Shown in pieces: positions 7,214 to 15,515 of a stretch of 18,734 nt of DNA. The position numbers were made by a program, and so were the translations under genes. The notes beneath the pieces were generated by a model, which saw only the letters and a list, made by a program, of their open reading frames with translations, was not told where the DNA came from and made no database searches. Each line of letters begins with the position of its first letter. Positions within the stretch are counted from its first letter, which is position 1. The stretch is from DATBDN01 sp036269895 (lineage in GTDB: Bacteria; Actinomycetota; Thermoleophilia; Solirubrobacterales; Thermoleophilaceae), in the NCBI GenBank assembly GCA_036269895.1, contig DATBDN010000045.1:1-18734 (forward strand). Reading direction: 5' to 3'.

Positions 7214-7223
7214 CGCCTGCCGA

Positions 7224-7622
7224 TTGCTGGTCATCACCGCAAAATCCGCGTACGCGGTGCGCGCCCTCGCCGAGCTTGCGCGCCGCGGCTCGGCGCCCGT
7301 CCCGATCGGCGAGATCGCAGCGCGCCGGGACATCTCGCCGCAGTTCCTCGAGTCGCTCTTCGTCACGCTGCGGCGCGGGGGCGTGCTGCAGTCGCAGCGG
7401 GGTGTCAAGGGCGGTTACTCATTCGCCCGCTCACCGGAGACAGTCACGGTCCTCGAGGTCGTCGAGCTGCTCGAGGGCGAGGTGGGAGCGGGGGCGGCGG
7501 CGCTCGGGCCGCCCTGGTCTGAGATCGCCGAGCAGGTTCGTGCCCAGCTTGCCGGCACAACGCTCGCGGACGTCGCTCAGCGTGAGGCACAAGAGGCCGG
7601 CGCTGCGATGTACTACATCTGA
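7224..7622 (+). CDS. Rrf2-family transcriptional regulator without cysteines
   Basis: This is a 132-residue Rrf2 winged-helix repressor. The N-terminus (MLVITAKSAYAVRAL) is the family's, which decides the TTG start at 7224 over a GTG at 7188 that lies inside the divergent VanZ gene. The recognition region (IGEIAARRDISPQFLESLF, then RGVKGGYSFAR) occupies about residues 28-68. IscR and NsrR hold an iron-sulfur cluster through three cysteines near residues 90-110; this protein has none, so it should be cluster-free like CymR. CymR regulates cysteine metabolism in Bacillus and binds CysK. A cysK gene lies 1.9 kb downstream on the same strand, so a similar role is plausible but unproven. The next gene begins 1 bp after its stop. 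Confidence 0.9.
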   Translation: MLVITAKSAYAVRALAELARRGSAPVPIGEIAARRDISPQFLESLFVTLRRGGVLQSQRGVKGGYSFARSPETVTVLEVVELLEGEVGAGAAALGPPWSEIAEQVRAQLAGTTLADVAQREAQEAGAAMYYI

Positions 7623-7623
7623 G

Positions 7624-8409
7624 ATGGCCGACAACGTCGATCTCGTTCGTCGGCTGTGGAGCGCGTTCGAGCGTGGTGGGATCGAGGCGGTTCTCGAGAT
7701 CGCCGACCCCGACGTGGAGTGGGAGCCGTATGGCGGCGGGGGGACCGTCTACCGGGGGCACGAAGGCCTGCGCGGGTACATGGAGGAGCGCCGCTCCCGG
7801 AACGAGGAGGCGGACGCGCGCCTGTACAGCGCCTTTGCAAAGGGCGATGCGGTCGTCGCGCGCGGCGAGGTCCAGATCAAGAGCGAGCACGGAATCGTGA
7901 CCATGCAGCCGGGCTGGCTCTACGAGTTCCGCGAGGGCAGGCTGATCCGCTTCCGCGGCTTCCCGACGCAGGAGGCCGCGCTGCGTGCGGCCGGCATGGC
8001 GCCGCAGGACGCGCCCGCGATCGTGCGCGAGCTGTGGGACGCCTTCAACCGGCGGGACATCCCGCGCATGCTCGGGCTGATCGCCGATGACTGCGAGTGG
8101 CGTCCGTACACGGGTGTCAAGGAGGTATACGTCGGGCCGGCGGGCGTCGAGGAGTTCCTGGACGAGAACTTCGGGACCGCAGCGAGCGCCAGCACCACGG
8201 AGTACGCGCTCCGCGAGCTCGCGGACGTCGTGGCGGTGTCCGGATCGCTCCAGGTGGTCGAGGCGAGCGGGGGGATTGCGCAGCGCCAAATGCACTGGGT
8301 TTTCTGGGTTCGCGAGGGCAAGATCGCGCGCGCGCTTTCGTTCCCGCGCCGCGAGGAGGCGATGGCCGCCGCAACGGCCGCGGCGAATGCCGCCGCGCGG
8401 TCTGGATAA
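7624..8409 (+). CDS. Tandem NTF2-like (SnoaL-type) protein
   Basis: This 261-residue protein contains two copies of an NTF2/SnoaL-like fold. Copy 1 covers about residues 1-122 and copy 2 about 128-245. The repeat is obvious from LVRRLWSAFERGGI...DVEWEPY versus IVRELWDAFNRRDI...CEWRPY, and each copy ends with a Trp/Phe-rich strand and a DGR-like turn (FREGRLIRF, VREGKIARA). SnoaL-like domains are cavity-forming and occur in enzymes of many kinds; the substrate cannot be predicted here. The ATG is 1 bp after the Rrf2 stop, so the pair is probably co-transcribed. The last 20 residues are an Ala-rich tail. The fold is confident and the function unknown. Confidence 0.85.
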   Translation: MADNVDLVRRLWSAFERGGIEAVLEIADPDVEWEPYGGGGTVYRGHEGLRGYMEERRSRNEEADARLYSAFAKGDAVVARGEVQIKSEHGIVTMQPGWLYEFREGRLIRFRGFPTQEAALRAAGMAPQDAPAIVRELWDAFNRRDIPRMLGLIADDCEWRPYTGVKEVYVGPAGVEEFLDENFGTAASASTTEYALRELADVVAVSGSLQVVEASGGIAQRQMHWVFWVREGKIARALSFPRREEAMAAATAAANAAARSG

Positions 8410-8412
8410 CGT
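8407..8412 (+). promoter_or_regulatory. Candidate -10 box for leaderless leucine/valine dehydrogenase mRNA (TAACGT)
   Basis: TAACGT starts on the stop codon of the NTF2-like gene and lies 7 nt before the GTG at 8420. This would give the dehydrogenase-cysK-tusA-E1-cysE run its own promoter, separate from the Rrf2 unit. No ribosome binding site is visible before this GTG. Confidence 0.45.
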
Positions 8413-8419
8413 CAGACGC

Positions 8420-9498
8420 GTGCCAGCCGATCCCCCCGCCAGCGCGCTGATCAGCCTCGATCACGAGGGGATCGTGATCCGCAAGGGACGTCGCAGCGGC
8501 GTCTACACGATCGTCGCCGTCCATTCGACCACACTCGGTCGGGCGCTCGGCGGCTGCCGAATGTGGCGCTATGCGAGCTCCGCGGATGCCGCCCGCGATG
8601 CCCTGCGGCTGTCACGCGCGATGACGTTCAAGGCCGCCGCGGCGGGGTTGTCGCTCGGCGGCGGCAAGGCCGTGATCAGTCTGCCGCCGGGGCCGCCGCC
8701 GCAAGGGAAGGCCCGCCGCGCAGTGCTGGAGGACTTCGCCGACTCGGTCGCGGTTCTGGAGGGTGCCTACGTCACGGCCGAGGACGTCGGTACGAGCTCG
8801 CGCGACATGAACGTCATCGCCGAGCGCACGAAGTGGGTCACCGGGCTGCCGCGCACCCGCGGCGGCAGCGGCGATCCCAGCCCGTTCACCGCGCTCGGCG
8901 TGGAGGCCGCGATGCGGGCCTCGTGCGAGCGCGTCTTCGGCTCGAGCTCGCTGAAGGGCCGCACCGTCGCCGTAGTAGGCGCCGGCCGCGTCGGCTCGCG
9001 CGTGGCGCGCCTGGTCAGCCGCGCCGGGGCGAAGGTGCTGCTAACCGACATCGACGACTCGAAGCGCGCACTCGCGGACGAGCTGGAGAACACGCGCTGG
9101 ACCGACCCGACGACCGCCACGCTGGCCGACGTCGACATCCTTGCGCCGTGCGCGCTTGGGGGTGTGATCGACGGTCACAACGTCGACCGCCTGCGCTGCG
9201 CGATCGTGTGCGGGGCCGCCAACAACCAGCTCGCGCACGACGGCGTCGCCGACGACCTCAGGCAGCGCGGGATCCTCTACTCACCCGACTTCATCGCCAA
9301 CGCCGGCGGCTTGATCAACGTCGCGACCGAGCTCGATCCGGAGGGCTACGACGAGAAGCGCACCAAACAGCGCGTTCTCGGCATCGAGCAGACCATCGAA
9401 CGCATCTACGACGAGGCCGACCGCGCCGCGGCAACGCCGCTGCGGGCGGCGTATGCGCTCGCGCGCAGGCGGCTCGCGGATGCAGGAGCGGAACTGGA

Positions 9499-9502
<4 letters not shown>
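8420..9502 (+). CDS. Leucine/valine-type amino acid dehydrogenase
   Basis: This 360-residue Glu/Leu/Phe/Val dehydrogenase interconverts a branched-chain or aromatic amino acid and its 2-oxo acid using NAD. The length equals that of Bacillus LeuDH. The substrate domain has GGCRMWRY, AMTFKAAAAGL with K71, and LGGGKAVI with the catalytic Lys K83, followed by EDVGT with D122. The cofactor domain has VVGAGRVGSRVA and ends its strand in TDID, typical of NAD preference. PDFIANAGGLINV is the family's C-terminal landmark. The GTG at 8420 fits the family's N-terminus. Its TGA overlaps the cysK GTG. Whether leucine, valine or phenylalanine is preferred cannot be decided from sequence by eye. Confidence 0.93.
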
Positions 9503-10439
<937 letters not shown>

Positions 10440-10440
<1 letters not shown>

Positions 10441-10640
10441 TGTCGCTCGACCTCCGCGGAGTGCCGTGCCCGCTCAACTGGGTGCGGGCGCGGCTGCTGC
10501 TGGAGACGATGGCTCCAGGCTCGGAGCTGGTGCTGCAGCTGGACCCGGGCGAGCCGATCGAGAGCGTGCCGCGGTCTGCGGCCGAGGACGGGCACGAGGT
10601 CACCGTCGACGGCAGGTCCGTGACCATCACCAAACGCTGA
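10440..10640 (+). CDS. TusA-like sulfur carrier protein
   Basis: This 66-residue protein has the TusA/SirA fold pattern: LDLRGVPCPLNWVRARLLL, then a LQLDPGEPIESVP strand-turn and a C-terminal VDGRSVTITKR strand. The sulfur-binding cysteine is C10. The canonical motif is CPxP, but here it reads CPLN, so the second proline is an asparagine. TusA proteins carry a persulfide between sulfurtransferases in tRNA thiolation, molybdopterin synthesis and sulfur metabolism. It shares a base with the cysK stop and with the start of the following E1-like gene, so all three are coupled. That places it as a sulfur carrier tied to cysteine synthesis; the direction of transfer is inference. Confidence 0.88.
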
Positions 10641-11407
10641 TGCTGGCCGAGCGCGAGATCGAGCGCTATGCCCGGCAGCTGGTACTGCCGGAGTGGAGCG
10701 GAGCGGTGCAGGAGCGCCTCAAGAACGCCACGGCGATCGTTATCGGAGCCGGGGCGCTCGGGTCCCCGGCCGCCACCTACCTGGCGTGTGCGGGGGTGGG
10801 GCGGCTCGGCATTGCGGACGGCGACTGGGTCGAGATCTCCAACTTGCAGCGCCAGCCGCTGCATTTCACGCCTGACATCGATACGCAGAAGGCCGAGAGC
10901 GCGGCGCAGAAGCTCGGTCTGCTGAACACGGACATCACGGTTGAGCCGTACCCGGTCGAGCTCGACGCCGAGAACGCGGGGGCGATCGTCGCCGGCGCCG
11001 ATGTGGTGCTCGACTGCACCGACTCGTTCGAGACGCGCTACCTGATCAACGACGCTTGCTGCGAGCAGGAGATCCCGCTCGTCGAGGCCGGCGCGCTCGG
11101 CTTCGGCGGAATGGTGCTGGCGATTCGCCCGGGTCGGACTGCCTGCTACCGCTGCGCGTTCCCAACAGCGCCCGCGAACGCGCCGAGCTGCGCCGACGCC
11201 GGGATGCTCGGGGCGGTCGCCGGGGTGATCGGGTCGCTGCAGGCACTCGAGGCGCTCAAGCTGCTGGCCGGTGTGGGCCCGCCGCCGGGCGACGTGATCC
11301 TGCACTTCGACGGGCTCACGCTGCAGCAGACGCTCGTGCGCACCAGCCGCCGCGCGGATTGCAGCGCGTGTGGCCAGATGGCGGCTTCGCCAGAATCAGA
11401 GGCCTAG
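10640..11407 (+). CDS. E1-like adenylating enzyme, HesA/MoeB/ThiF family
   Basis: This 255-residue enzyme adenylates the C-terminal glycine of ubiquitin-like sulfur carriers such as MoaD, ThiS or CysO. It has the ATP loop GAGALG (36-41), D60 and D62 of ADGDWVEISNLQRQ with R71, K84, and DCTDSFETR with D128. Zinc is likely held by C169 and C172 (CYRC) and C241 and C244 (CSAC). C184 is a candidate active-site cysteine. There is no C-terminal rhodanese domain, unlike MoeZ. No MoaD/ThiS-like partner is encoded in this window; its immediate neighbour is the TusA-like gene. It starts on the last base of that gene's stop and ends 2 bp before cysE. Assignment to moeB, thiF or a cysO-type activator is open. 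Confidence 0.9.
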   Translation: MLAEREIERYARQLVLPEWSGAVQERLKNATAIVIGAGALGSPAATYLACAGVGRLGIADGDWVEISNLQRQPLHFTPDIDTQKAESAAQKLGLLNTDITVEPYPVELDAENAGAIVAGADVVLDCTDSFETRYLINDACCEQEIPLVEAGALGFGGMVLAIRPGRTACYRCAFPTAPANAPSCADAGMLGAVAGVIGSLQALEALKLLAGVGPPPGDVILHFDGLTLQQTLVRTSRRADCSACGQMAASPESEA

Positions 11408-11409
11408 CC

Positions 11410-12147
11410 ATGTTCGGGCTCGGGACATTGGCGCGCGTGGGGCGCGAGCTGCGGCAGGACCTGACCGCGGCGCAGGAGCGCGATCCCGCCGCTCGCGGCC
11501 TCGGCCGGGTCGAGATCCTGCTCACCTACGGCGGCGTTCAGGCGCTGCTCGTGCACCGGATCGCGCACGCGTTGGATCAGGCGGGCTTCCCGATGGTCCC
11601 GCACGGGCTGGCCTACGTCAGCCGCATCACGACCGGCGTCGAGATCCATCCCGCGGCGCAGATCGGCGACGCGTTGTTCATCGACCACGGCGCCGGGGTG
11701 GTGATCGGCGAGACGGCTGAGATCGGGGACAACGTGACGCTCTACCAGGGCGTGACGCTCGGCGGCACGGGATTCGCGCGCGGCAAGCGCCATCCGACCG
11801 TGGACGACGACGTGGTGATCGGGTCGGGAGCGAAGCTCCTGGGCCCGATCCATGTGGGCGCCAGCGCGAAGATCGGCGCCAATTCGGTGGTCATCAACGA
11901 CGTGCCGCCGAACTCGACGGTGGTCGGCAACCCGGGTCACCCGGTGCGGATCGAGGGGCGGAAGCCCGAAGGCCCGGATGCGGACTGGGCACATCTCCCG
12001 GATCCGGTGGCCGACGCGATTCGCGCTCTTTCGGACCGCGTGCGCGAGCTCGAGCACCAGCTGGCGGACGTGACCGGCAAGGAGCCTGTCAAGCCTGCGG
12101 AGGTGCGGCCGTTACGGCCACGCGGCGGCGATCCAACCGGCGGCTGA
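11410..12147 (+). CDS. cysE: Serine O-acetyltransferase
   Basis: This 245-residue enzyme acetylates serine with acetyl-CoA, giving O-acetylserine for CysK. It is the short EpsC-type form lacking the large N-terminal helical domain of E. coli CysE. The left-handed beta-helix of hexapeptide repeats covers about residues 74-180. It holds D92-H93 in FIDHGAG, then GETAEIG, QGVTLGGTG and H128 in KRHPTV, and ends with VVGNPGHPVRI. The C-terminus adds about 60 residues: a predicted helix with heptad-like LSDRVRELEHQL and a basic, Pro-rich tail. This tail replaces the short CysE end that normally docks in CysK, so complex formation is uncertain. The ATG follows the E1-like gene by 2 bp. Confidence 0.95.
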   Translation: MFGLGTLARVGRELRQDLTAAQERDPAARGLGRVEILLTYGGVQALLVHRIAHALDQAGFPMVPHGLAYVSRITTGVEIHPAAQIGDALFIDHGAGVVIGETAEIGDNVTLYQGVTLGGTGFARGKRHPTVDDDVVIGSGAKLLGPIHVGASAKIGANSVVINDVPPNSTVVGNPGHPVRIEGRKPEGPDADWAHLPDPVADAIRALSDRVRELEHQLADVTGKEPVKPAEVRPLRPRGGDPTGG

Positions 12148-12170
12148 AGGCGAGCGCCCGCTGGTGGACG

Positions 12171-12404
12171 ATGCGGCGGGCGCAGAGCCGGAAGCCCGCG
12201 ACGTACACGTGCCCGTTCTGCGGGCGCTACCTGACTGCGATGTCTGAGCACGCGCTGATCGCCCCCGAGGGCGACATGAACAAGCGGCGGCACGCGCATC
12301 TCGCCTGCGTGGCGGCGGCGCAGCTGCCGAGCTACGCCGACTGGCGCCGCACACAGCCGCGCCGGCCGGGCTTCTTCGCGCGCCTGCTGCGGCGCGCTCA
12401 GTAG
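12171..12404 (+). CDS. Small zinc-ribbon-like protein
   Basis: This 77-residue basic protein has CPFC at residues 14-17 and a later histidine/cysteine group (RRHAHLAC, about 39-46), which could form a single zinc site. SDH-like MSEHALIAPEGD lies between the two. The C-terminus is Arg-rich. I recall similar short proteins of unknown function in related actinobacteria, though not by name. The ATG at 12171 is the first possible start; it lies 23 bp after the cysE stop, so it may be the last gene of that run. Its final 7 bp overlap the convergent queuosine salvage gene. The conserved-looking cysteines support a real gene; the function is unknown. Confidence 0.75.
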   Translation: MRRAQSRKPATYTCPFCGRYLTAMSEHALIAPEGDMNKRRHAHLACVAAAQLPSYADWRRTQPRRPGFFARLLRRAQ

Positions 12405-13297
12405 TAGACGGTTCGCGTCCGGTGGCGCGGGCGCGACTTGTAGCGCTCCCCCTGGCCGCGGTTCCAGAGCATCACGTCGAGGTCGCGTGCAGGAATGCCG
12501 AGTTCGCGCGCGATCAGCTCGCAGGCGTGGACTGCGCAGCCGCGGATCTCACGTTCCTCCTCGCCGGGCGGAAGCAGCTCGCCAGAATCGATCCGGGCCG
12601 CAAGCGCGTCGTCGTAGCGCAGGACGCCGTCGACGCGAAGAACGTGGGGGACGAGGTTGTCGGCGAAGATCGTGAGCCGGTCGATGTCGTCGAACGCGAG
12701 GATGCCGGCCAGATGAAAGTCGTTCGGCGTGATCTGAGCCCGTTTCCAGAAGCCGAAGTCGTCGAAGAAAGGCATCTCCCGCAGCGACTCCGCAAGCGCC
12801 TCAGCAGACGTAACAAAAGGGGACAGTCCCCATTTGTTACGGCTCGCGGCCTCGACCCGGCTGAGCGGCGCCGCCTCGCCGAGCCATTCGCCCAGCTGCC
12901 GCAGTGCCTCCGCGTACAAGCGCATCAGCTCGTGTCCGCGCTCCTGTCCGAGGACATCCGCCAACTCCTCCGCGTCCATGCGCCGCAGTTCCTCGTTCGA
13001 CCACGCCCCCTGCGCGCGGAACCGGTCCGCCAGCGCCCAAGAGATCGTGTAGTAGCCGGAGCACCCGGGCCGCTTGCGCAGCGTCGGGAACCAGCCGGAC
13101 CCGAAGTTGATCGTGTCCAGGGTCAGCAGGTAGGCGGCGACATCCTCCCTCGACCCCTCCAGGTAGTGGCGCTCAGGGTCCAGCACCGGCGGGGGACCGG
13201 GCTCGATCTGGCCGACACGATCCAGGTCGATCGAGACGTGGCAGGCCTCGGCCGCGATGGCGGCGGCGTTCTCGCGGACGCGGTCGCTGAGCCCCAT
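12398..13297 (-). CDS. qng1: Queuosine 5'-phosphate hydrolase (queuosine salvage, DUF2419)
   Basis: This 299-residue protein belongs to the Qng1 (C9orf64/DUF2419) family, which frees queuine base from queuosine 5'-monophosphate for reuse in tRNA. Family landmarks are TLDTINFGSGW (59-69), FWKRAQI, DRLTIFADNLVP, the stretch GELLPPGEEEREIRGC followed by HACELI, and the C-terminal HRTRTVYY. The start is the ATG giving MGLSDRVREN; a longer in-frame start at 13375 would run into pcrA. Residues 153-163 (RNKWGLSPFVT) are encoded by a palindromic REP-like element and look like an insertion between two family helices. The frame is kept, so the enzyme may still work. It diverges from pcrA and ends convergently against the small zinc-ribbon gene. 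Confidence 0.92.
   Translation of the reverse strand: MGLSDRVRENAAAIAAEACHVSIDLDRVGQIEPGPPPVLDPERHYLEGSREDVAAYLLTLDTINFGSGWFPTLRKRPGCSGYYTISWALADRFRAQGAWSNEELRRMDAEELADVLGQERGHELMRLYAEALRQLGEWLGEAAPLSRVEAASRNKWGLSPFVTSAEALAESLREMPFFDDFGFWKRAQITPNDFHLAGILAFDDIDRLTIFADNLVPHVLRVDGVLRYDDALAARIDSGELLPPGEEEREIRGCAVHACELIARELGIPARDLDVMLWNRGQGERYKSRPRHRTRTVYY
12810..12840. repeat. REP-like palindrome inside the queuosine salvage gene
   Basis: This is a 31-bp near-perfect palindrome with 15-bp arms around one central A. The left arm is GTAACAAAAGGGGAC and the right arm GTCCCCATTTGTTAC, with one mismatched pair; the C at 12809 and G at 12841 extend the pairing by one. The AT-rich outer part and GGGGAC core match the REP-type palindromes linked to RAYT (Y1 transposase-like) proteins in diverse bacteria, as I recall. 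It is read in frame through the host gene without a stop. No second copy or RAYT gene is seen in the window. Confidence 0.85.
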
Positions 13298-13308
13298 GGC
13301 GGTGGCCG

Positions 13309-13314
13309 AGCCTA
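13309..13314 (-). promoter_or_regulatory. Possible -10 box for the queuosine salvage gene (TAGGCT)
   Basis: On the minus strand TAGGCT lies 11 nt before the ATG at 13297, predicting a leader of about 5 nt. It sits within a palindromic AGGCCTAGGCT-like stretch shared with the divergent pcrA promoter region. The support is weaker than for the 6-8 nt cases. Confidence 0.25.
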
Positions 13315-13318
13315 GGCC

Positions 13319-13324
13319 TATCCT
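13319..13324 (+). promoter_or_regulatory. Candidate -10 box for leaderless pcrA (TATCCT)
   Basis: TATCCT fits TANNNT and lies 7 nt before the pcrA GTG. No ribosome binding site is present in the 34-bp gap to the divergent gene. Transcription would start at the GTG or within one base of it. Confidence 0.45.
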
Positions 13325-13331
13325 CGAATAA

Positions 13332-15515
13332 GTGGAGGCGACCACCGCCAGCGACGCACTGCTCGAGGGGCTCAACCAGCCTCAGCGTCAGGCCGTGCGC
13401 CACGAGGAGGGGCCGCTACTCGTGCTGGCCGGGGCGGGCTCGGGCAAGACACGCGTGCTCACACACCGGATCGCCCACCTGATCCGTACCGGCAAGGCAC
13501 GGCCGGGGGAGATCCTGGCGATCACCTTCACGAACAAGGCCGCGCAGGAGATGCGGGAGCGCGTCGAGATGCTCGTCGGGCCGCGCACGCGCGCAATGTG
13601 GGTGATGACGTTCCACTCGGCCTGCGCCCGCCTGATGCGCGCCGAGGCCGACAAGCTCGGCTACACCCGGACGTTCACGATCTACGACGAGTCGGACTCG
13701 CTGCGCCTGGTCAGGCGCTGCGCCGACGAGCTCGAGATCGACACGAAGCGCTTCGCGCCGCGCGGTCTCAAGCGCCAGATCTCCGACGCGAAGAACGCGA
13801 TGCTCGACGCAGCCGGCTACCGCGAGCAGGTGCAGTCGTTCTTCGAGCAGACCGCCGCCGACGTCTACGACCTCTACGAGAAGCGGATCCACGCGATGAA
13901 CGCGATGGACTTCGACGACCTGCTGCTGCGCGCGGTGAACCTCTTCGAGCTCTTCCCCGACGTCCGCAAGCGCTACTCGAACCAGTTCCGCCAGATCCTC
14001 GTCGACGAGTACCAGGACACGAACCGGACGCAGTACCGCTTCCTGGAGCTGCTGGCGGAGGAGCACCGCAACCTGATGGTGGTCGGCGACGAAGACCAGT
14101 CGGTGTACGGGTTTCGTGGCGCGGACATACGCAACATCCTTGACTTCCAGAAGGACTTCCCGGACGCGGAGGTCATCCGGCTCGAGCAGAACTACCGCTC
14201 GACGCAGCCGGTCCTCTCGGTCGCGAACGCGATCATTCAGAACAATCGGCAGCGACTCGGCAAGAACCTCTGGACGGACGCCGACAAGGGCGACATGCCG
14301 ATCATCCGCGAGCTCGACGACGAGCACGCCGAGGCTCGCTACGTCGCCGGCGAGGTCGAGCGACTGGTCGACGAGGGCATGTCGCGCAGCGAGATCGCCG
14401 TCTTCTATCGCACGAACGCGCAGTCGCGCGTGCTCGAGGACACCCTGGTGCGCTACGGCGTCAGCTACCAGGTCATCGGCGGCACGAAGTTCTACGACCG
14501 CGCCGAGATCAAGGATGCGCTCGCCTATCTCACCTTCCTGACCAACCCGAGCGACGCAGTCGCCTTCGGGCGCATCGTCAACTCGCCGAAGCGCGGAATC
14601 GGCGACACCACCCAAGCGCGGATCCTGAACCACGCCAACACGGTGGGCGAGGTCGTGTGGGAGATCGCGCTGCGACCGGAGATCGTGCCGGGCCTGGGCA
14701 CTGCCGCGATCAAGGCCGTGGGGCGCTTCATGTCGATCATGGAGCGACTGCAGGAGCGGCTCGACTCCGCGACCGTGCCGGAGCTGCTCGACGAGACGCT
14801 GCAGGAGGCCGGCTACATGGACGCGCTGCGTGCGGAGCGCACAATCGAGGCCGAGGGCCGGATTGAGAACCTCGAAGAGCTGATCAGCGTGGCGCGCGAG
14901 TACGAGGCGACATCTGAGGAGCCGTCAGTAGAGGAGTTCCTCCAGCAGGTCGCGCTCTTCTCCGAGCAGGACAACCTCAAGTCCGACGAGGGCATCGTCA
15001 CGCTTATGACGATCCACAACGCCAAGGGCCTCGAGTTCCCGGTGGTGTTCCTGCTCGGCATGGAGGACGGCGTCTTCCCGCACATGCGCTCTATCGAGGC
15101 CGGTGACGTGGAGGAGGAGCGGCGACTTGCGTACGTCGGCATCACGCGCGCGAAGCAGAAGCTGTACCTGACGTACGCGCGCACGCGGTCGCTCTACGGC
15201 GGCACCGAGTGGAACCTGCCGAGCCGCTTCCTGGACGAGATCCCGGCTGAGCTCGCCGAGCGCCAGGTTTCGGAGCAGCGCACCTTCGGGCGGCCGTCCT
15301 CGGCCACGCGCTGGAGCGACACCCCGAATGCGCCTACGCGCAGGGAGCCAACGCCGGGCGCGACGTTCCGCACCGGCGAGGATGTGGTGCACGCCCGCTT
15401 CGGCGAGGGCGTCGTGACCGGTGTCGAAGCGGGCGGAGTGGTCATGGTGCGCTTTGCTTCCGACGGCTCCGAGAAGAAGCTGATGGCCGACTACGCACCA
15501 CTGAAGAAGAAATGA
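13332..15515 (+). CDS. pcrA: ATP-dependent DNA helicase PcrA/UvrD
   Basis: This 727-residue superfamily 1A helicase unwinds DNA 3'-5' in excision repair and in conflicts between replication and transcription. It has the Q motif LNQPQRQAV (14-22), Walker A GAGSGKT (34-40), ITFTNKAAQEM, FHSACARL, Walker B ILVDEYQDTN (about 217-226), VVGDEDQSVYGFRGA, QNYRST, VTLMTIHNAKGLEFPVV and YVGITRAKQ. The C-terminus (about 683-727; VVHARFGEGVVTGVEAGG) is the Tudor-like domain through which PcrA binds RNA polymerase. The length is normal. The GTG start is supported by the TATCCT box and by family spacing to the Q motif. Its TGA overlaps folD as ATGA, so the two are coupled. Confidence 0.97.
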   Translation: MEATTASDALLEGLNQPQRQAVRHEEGPLLVLAGAGSGKTRVLTHRIAHLIRTGKARPGEILAITFTNKAAQEMRERVEMLVGPRTRAMWVMTFHSACARLMRAEADKLGYTRTFTIYDESDSLRLVRRCADELEIDTKRFAPRGLKRQISDAKNAMLDAAGYREQVQSFFEQTAADVYDLYEKRIHAMNAMDFDDLLLRAVNLFELFPDVRKRYSNQFRQILVDEYQDTNRTQYRFLELLAEEHRNLMVVGDEDQSVYGFRGADIRNILDFQKDFPDAEVIRLEQNYRSTQPVLSVANAIIQNNRQRLGKNLWTDADKGDMPIIRELDDEHAEARYVAGEVERLVDEGMSRSEIAVFYRTNAQSRVLEDTLVRYGVSYQVIGGTKFYDRAEIKDALAYLTFLTNPSDAVAFGRIVNSPKRGIGDTTQARILNHANTVGEVVWEIALRPEIVPGLGTAAIKAVGRFMSIMERLQERLDSATVPELLDETLQEAGYMDALRAERTIEAEGRIENLEELISVAREYEATSEEPSVEEFLQQVALFSEQDNLKSDEGIVTLMTIHNAKGLEFPVVFLLGMEDGVFPHMRSIEAGDVEEERRLAYVGITRAKQKLYLTYARTRSLYGGTEWNLPSRFLDEIPAELAERQVSEQRTFGRPSSATRWSDTPNAPTRREPTPGATFRTGEDVVHARFGEGVVTGVEAGGVVMVRFASDGSEKKLMADYAPLKKK

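Noticed and set aside
12112..12125. GGCCG-TTA-CGGCC hairpin near the cysE stop
   Set aside because: Only a 5-bp stem with no T-run and inside the cysE coding sequence; expected by chance at this GC content.
12398..13297. Idea that the palindrome breaks the queuosine salvage gene
   Set aside because: The frame continues through it to the family's normal C-terminus, so the gene is annotated as intact with an insertion.
13416..14633. 405-codon open frame on the minus strand inside pcrA
   Set aside because: It lies opposite canonical helicase motifs and is Val/Leu/Arg/Glu-rich with no recognisable domain.
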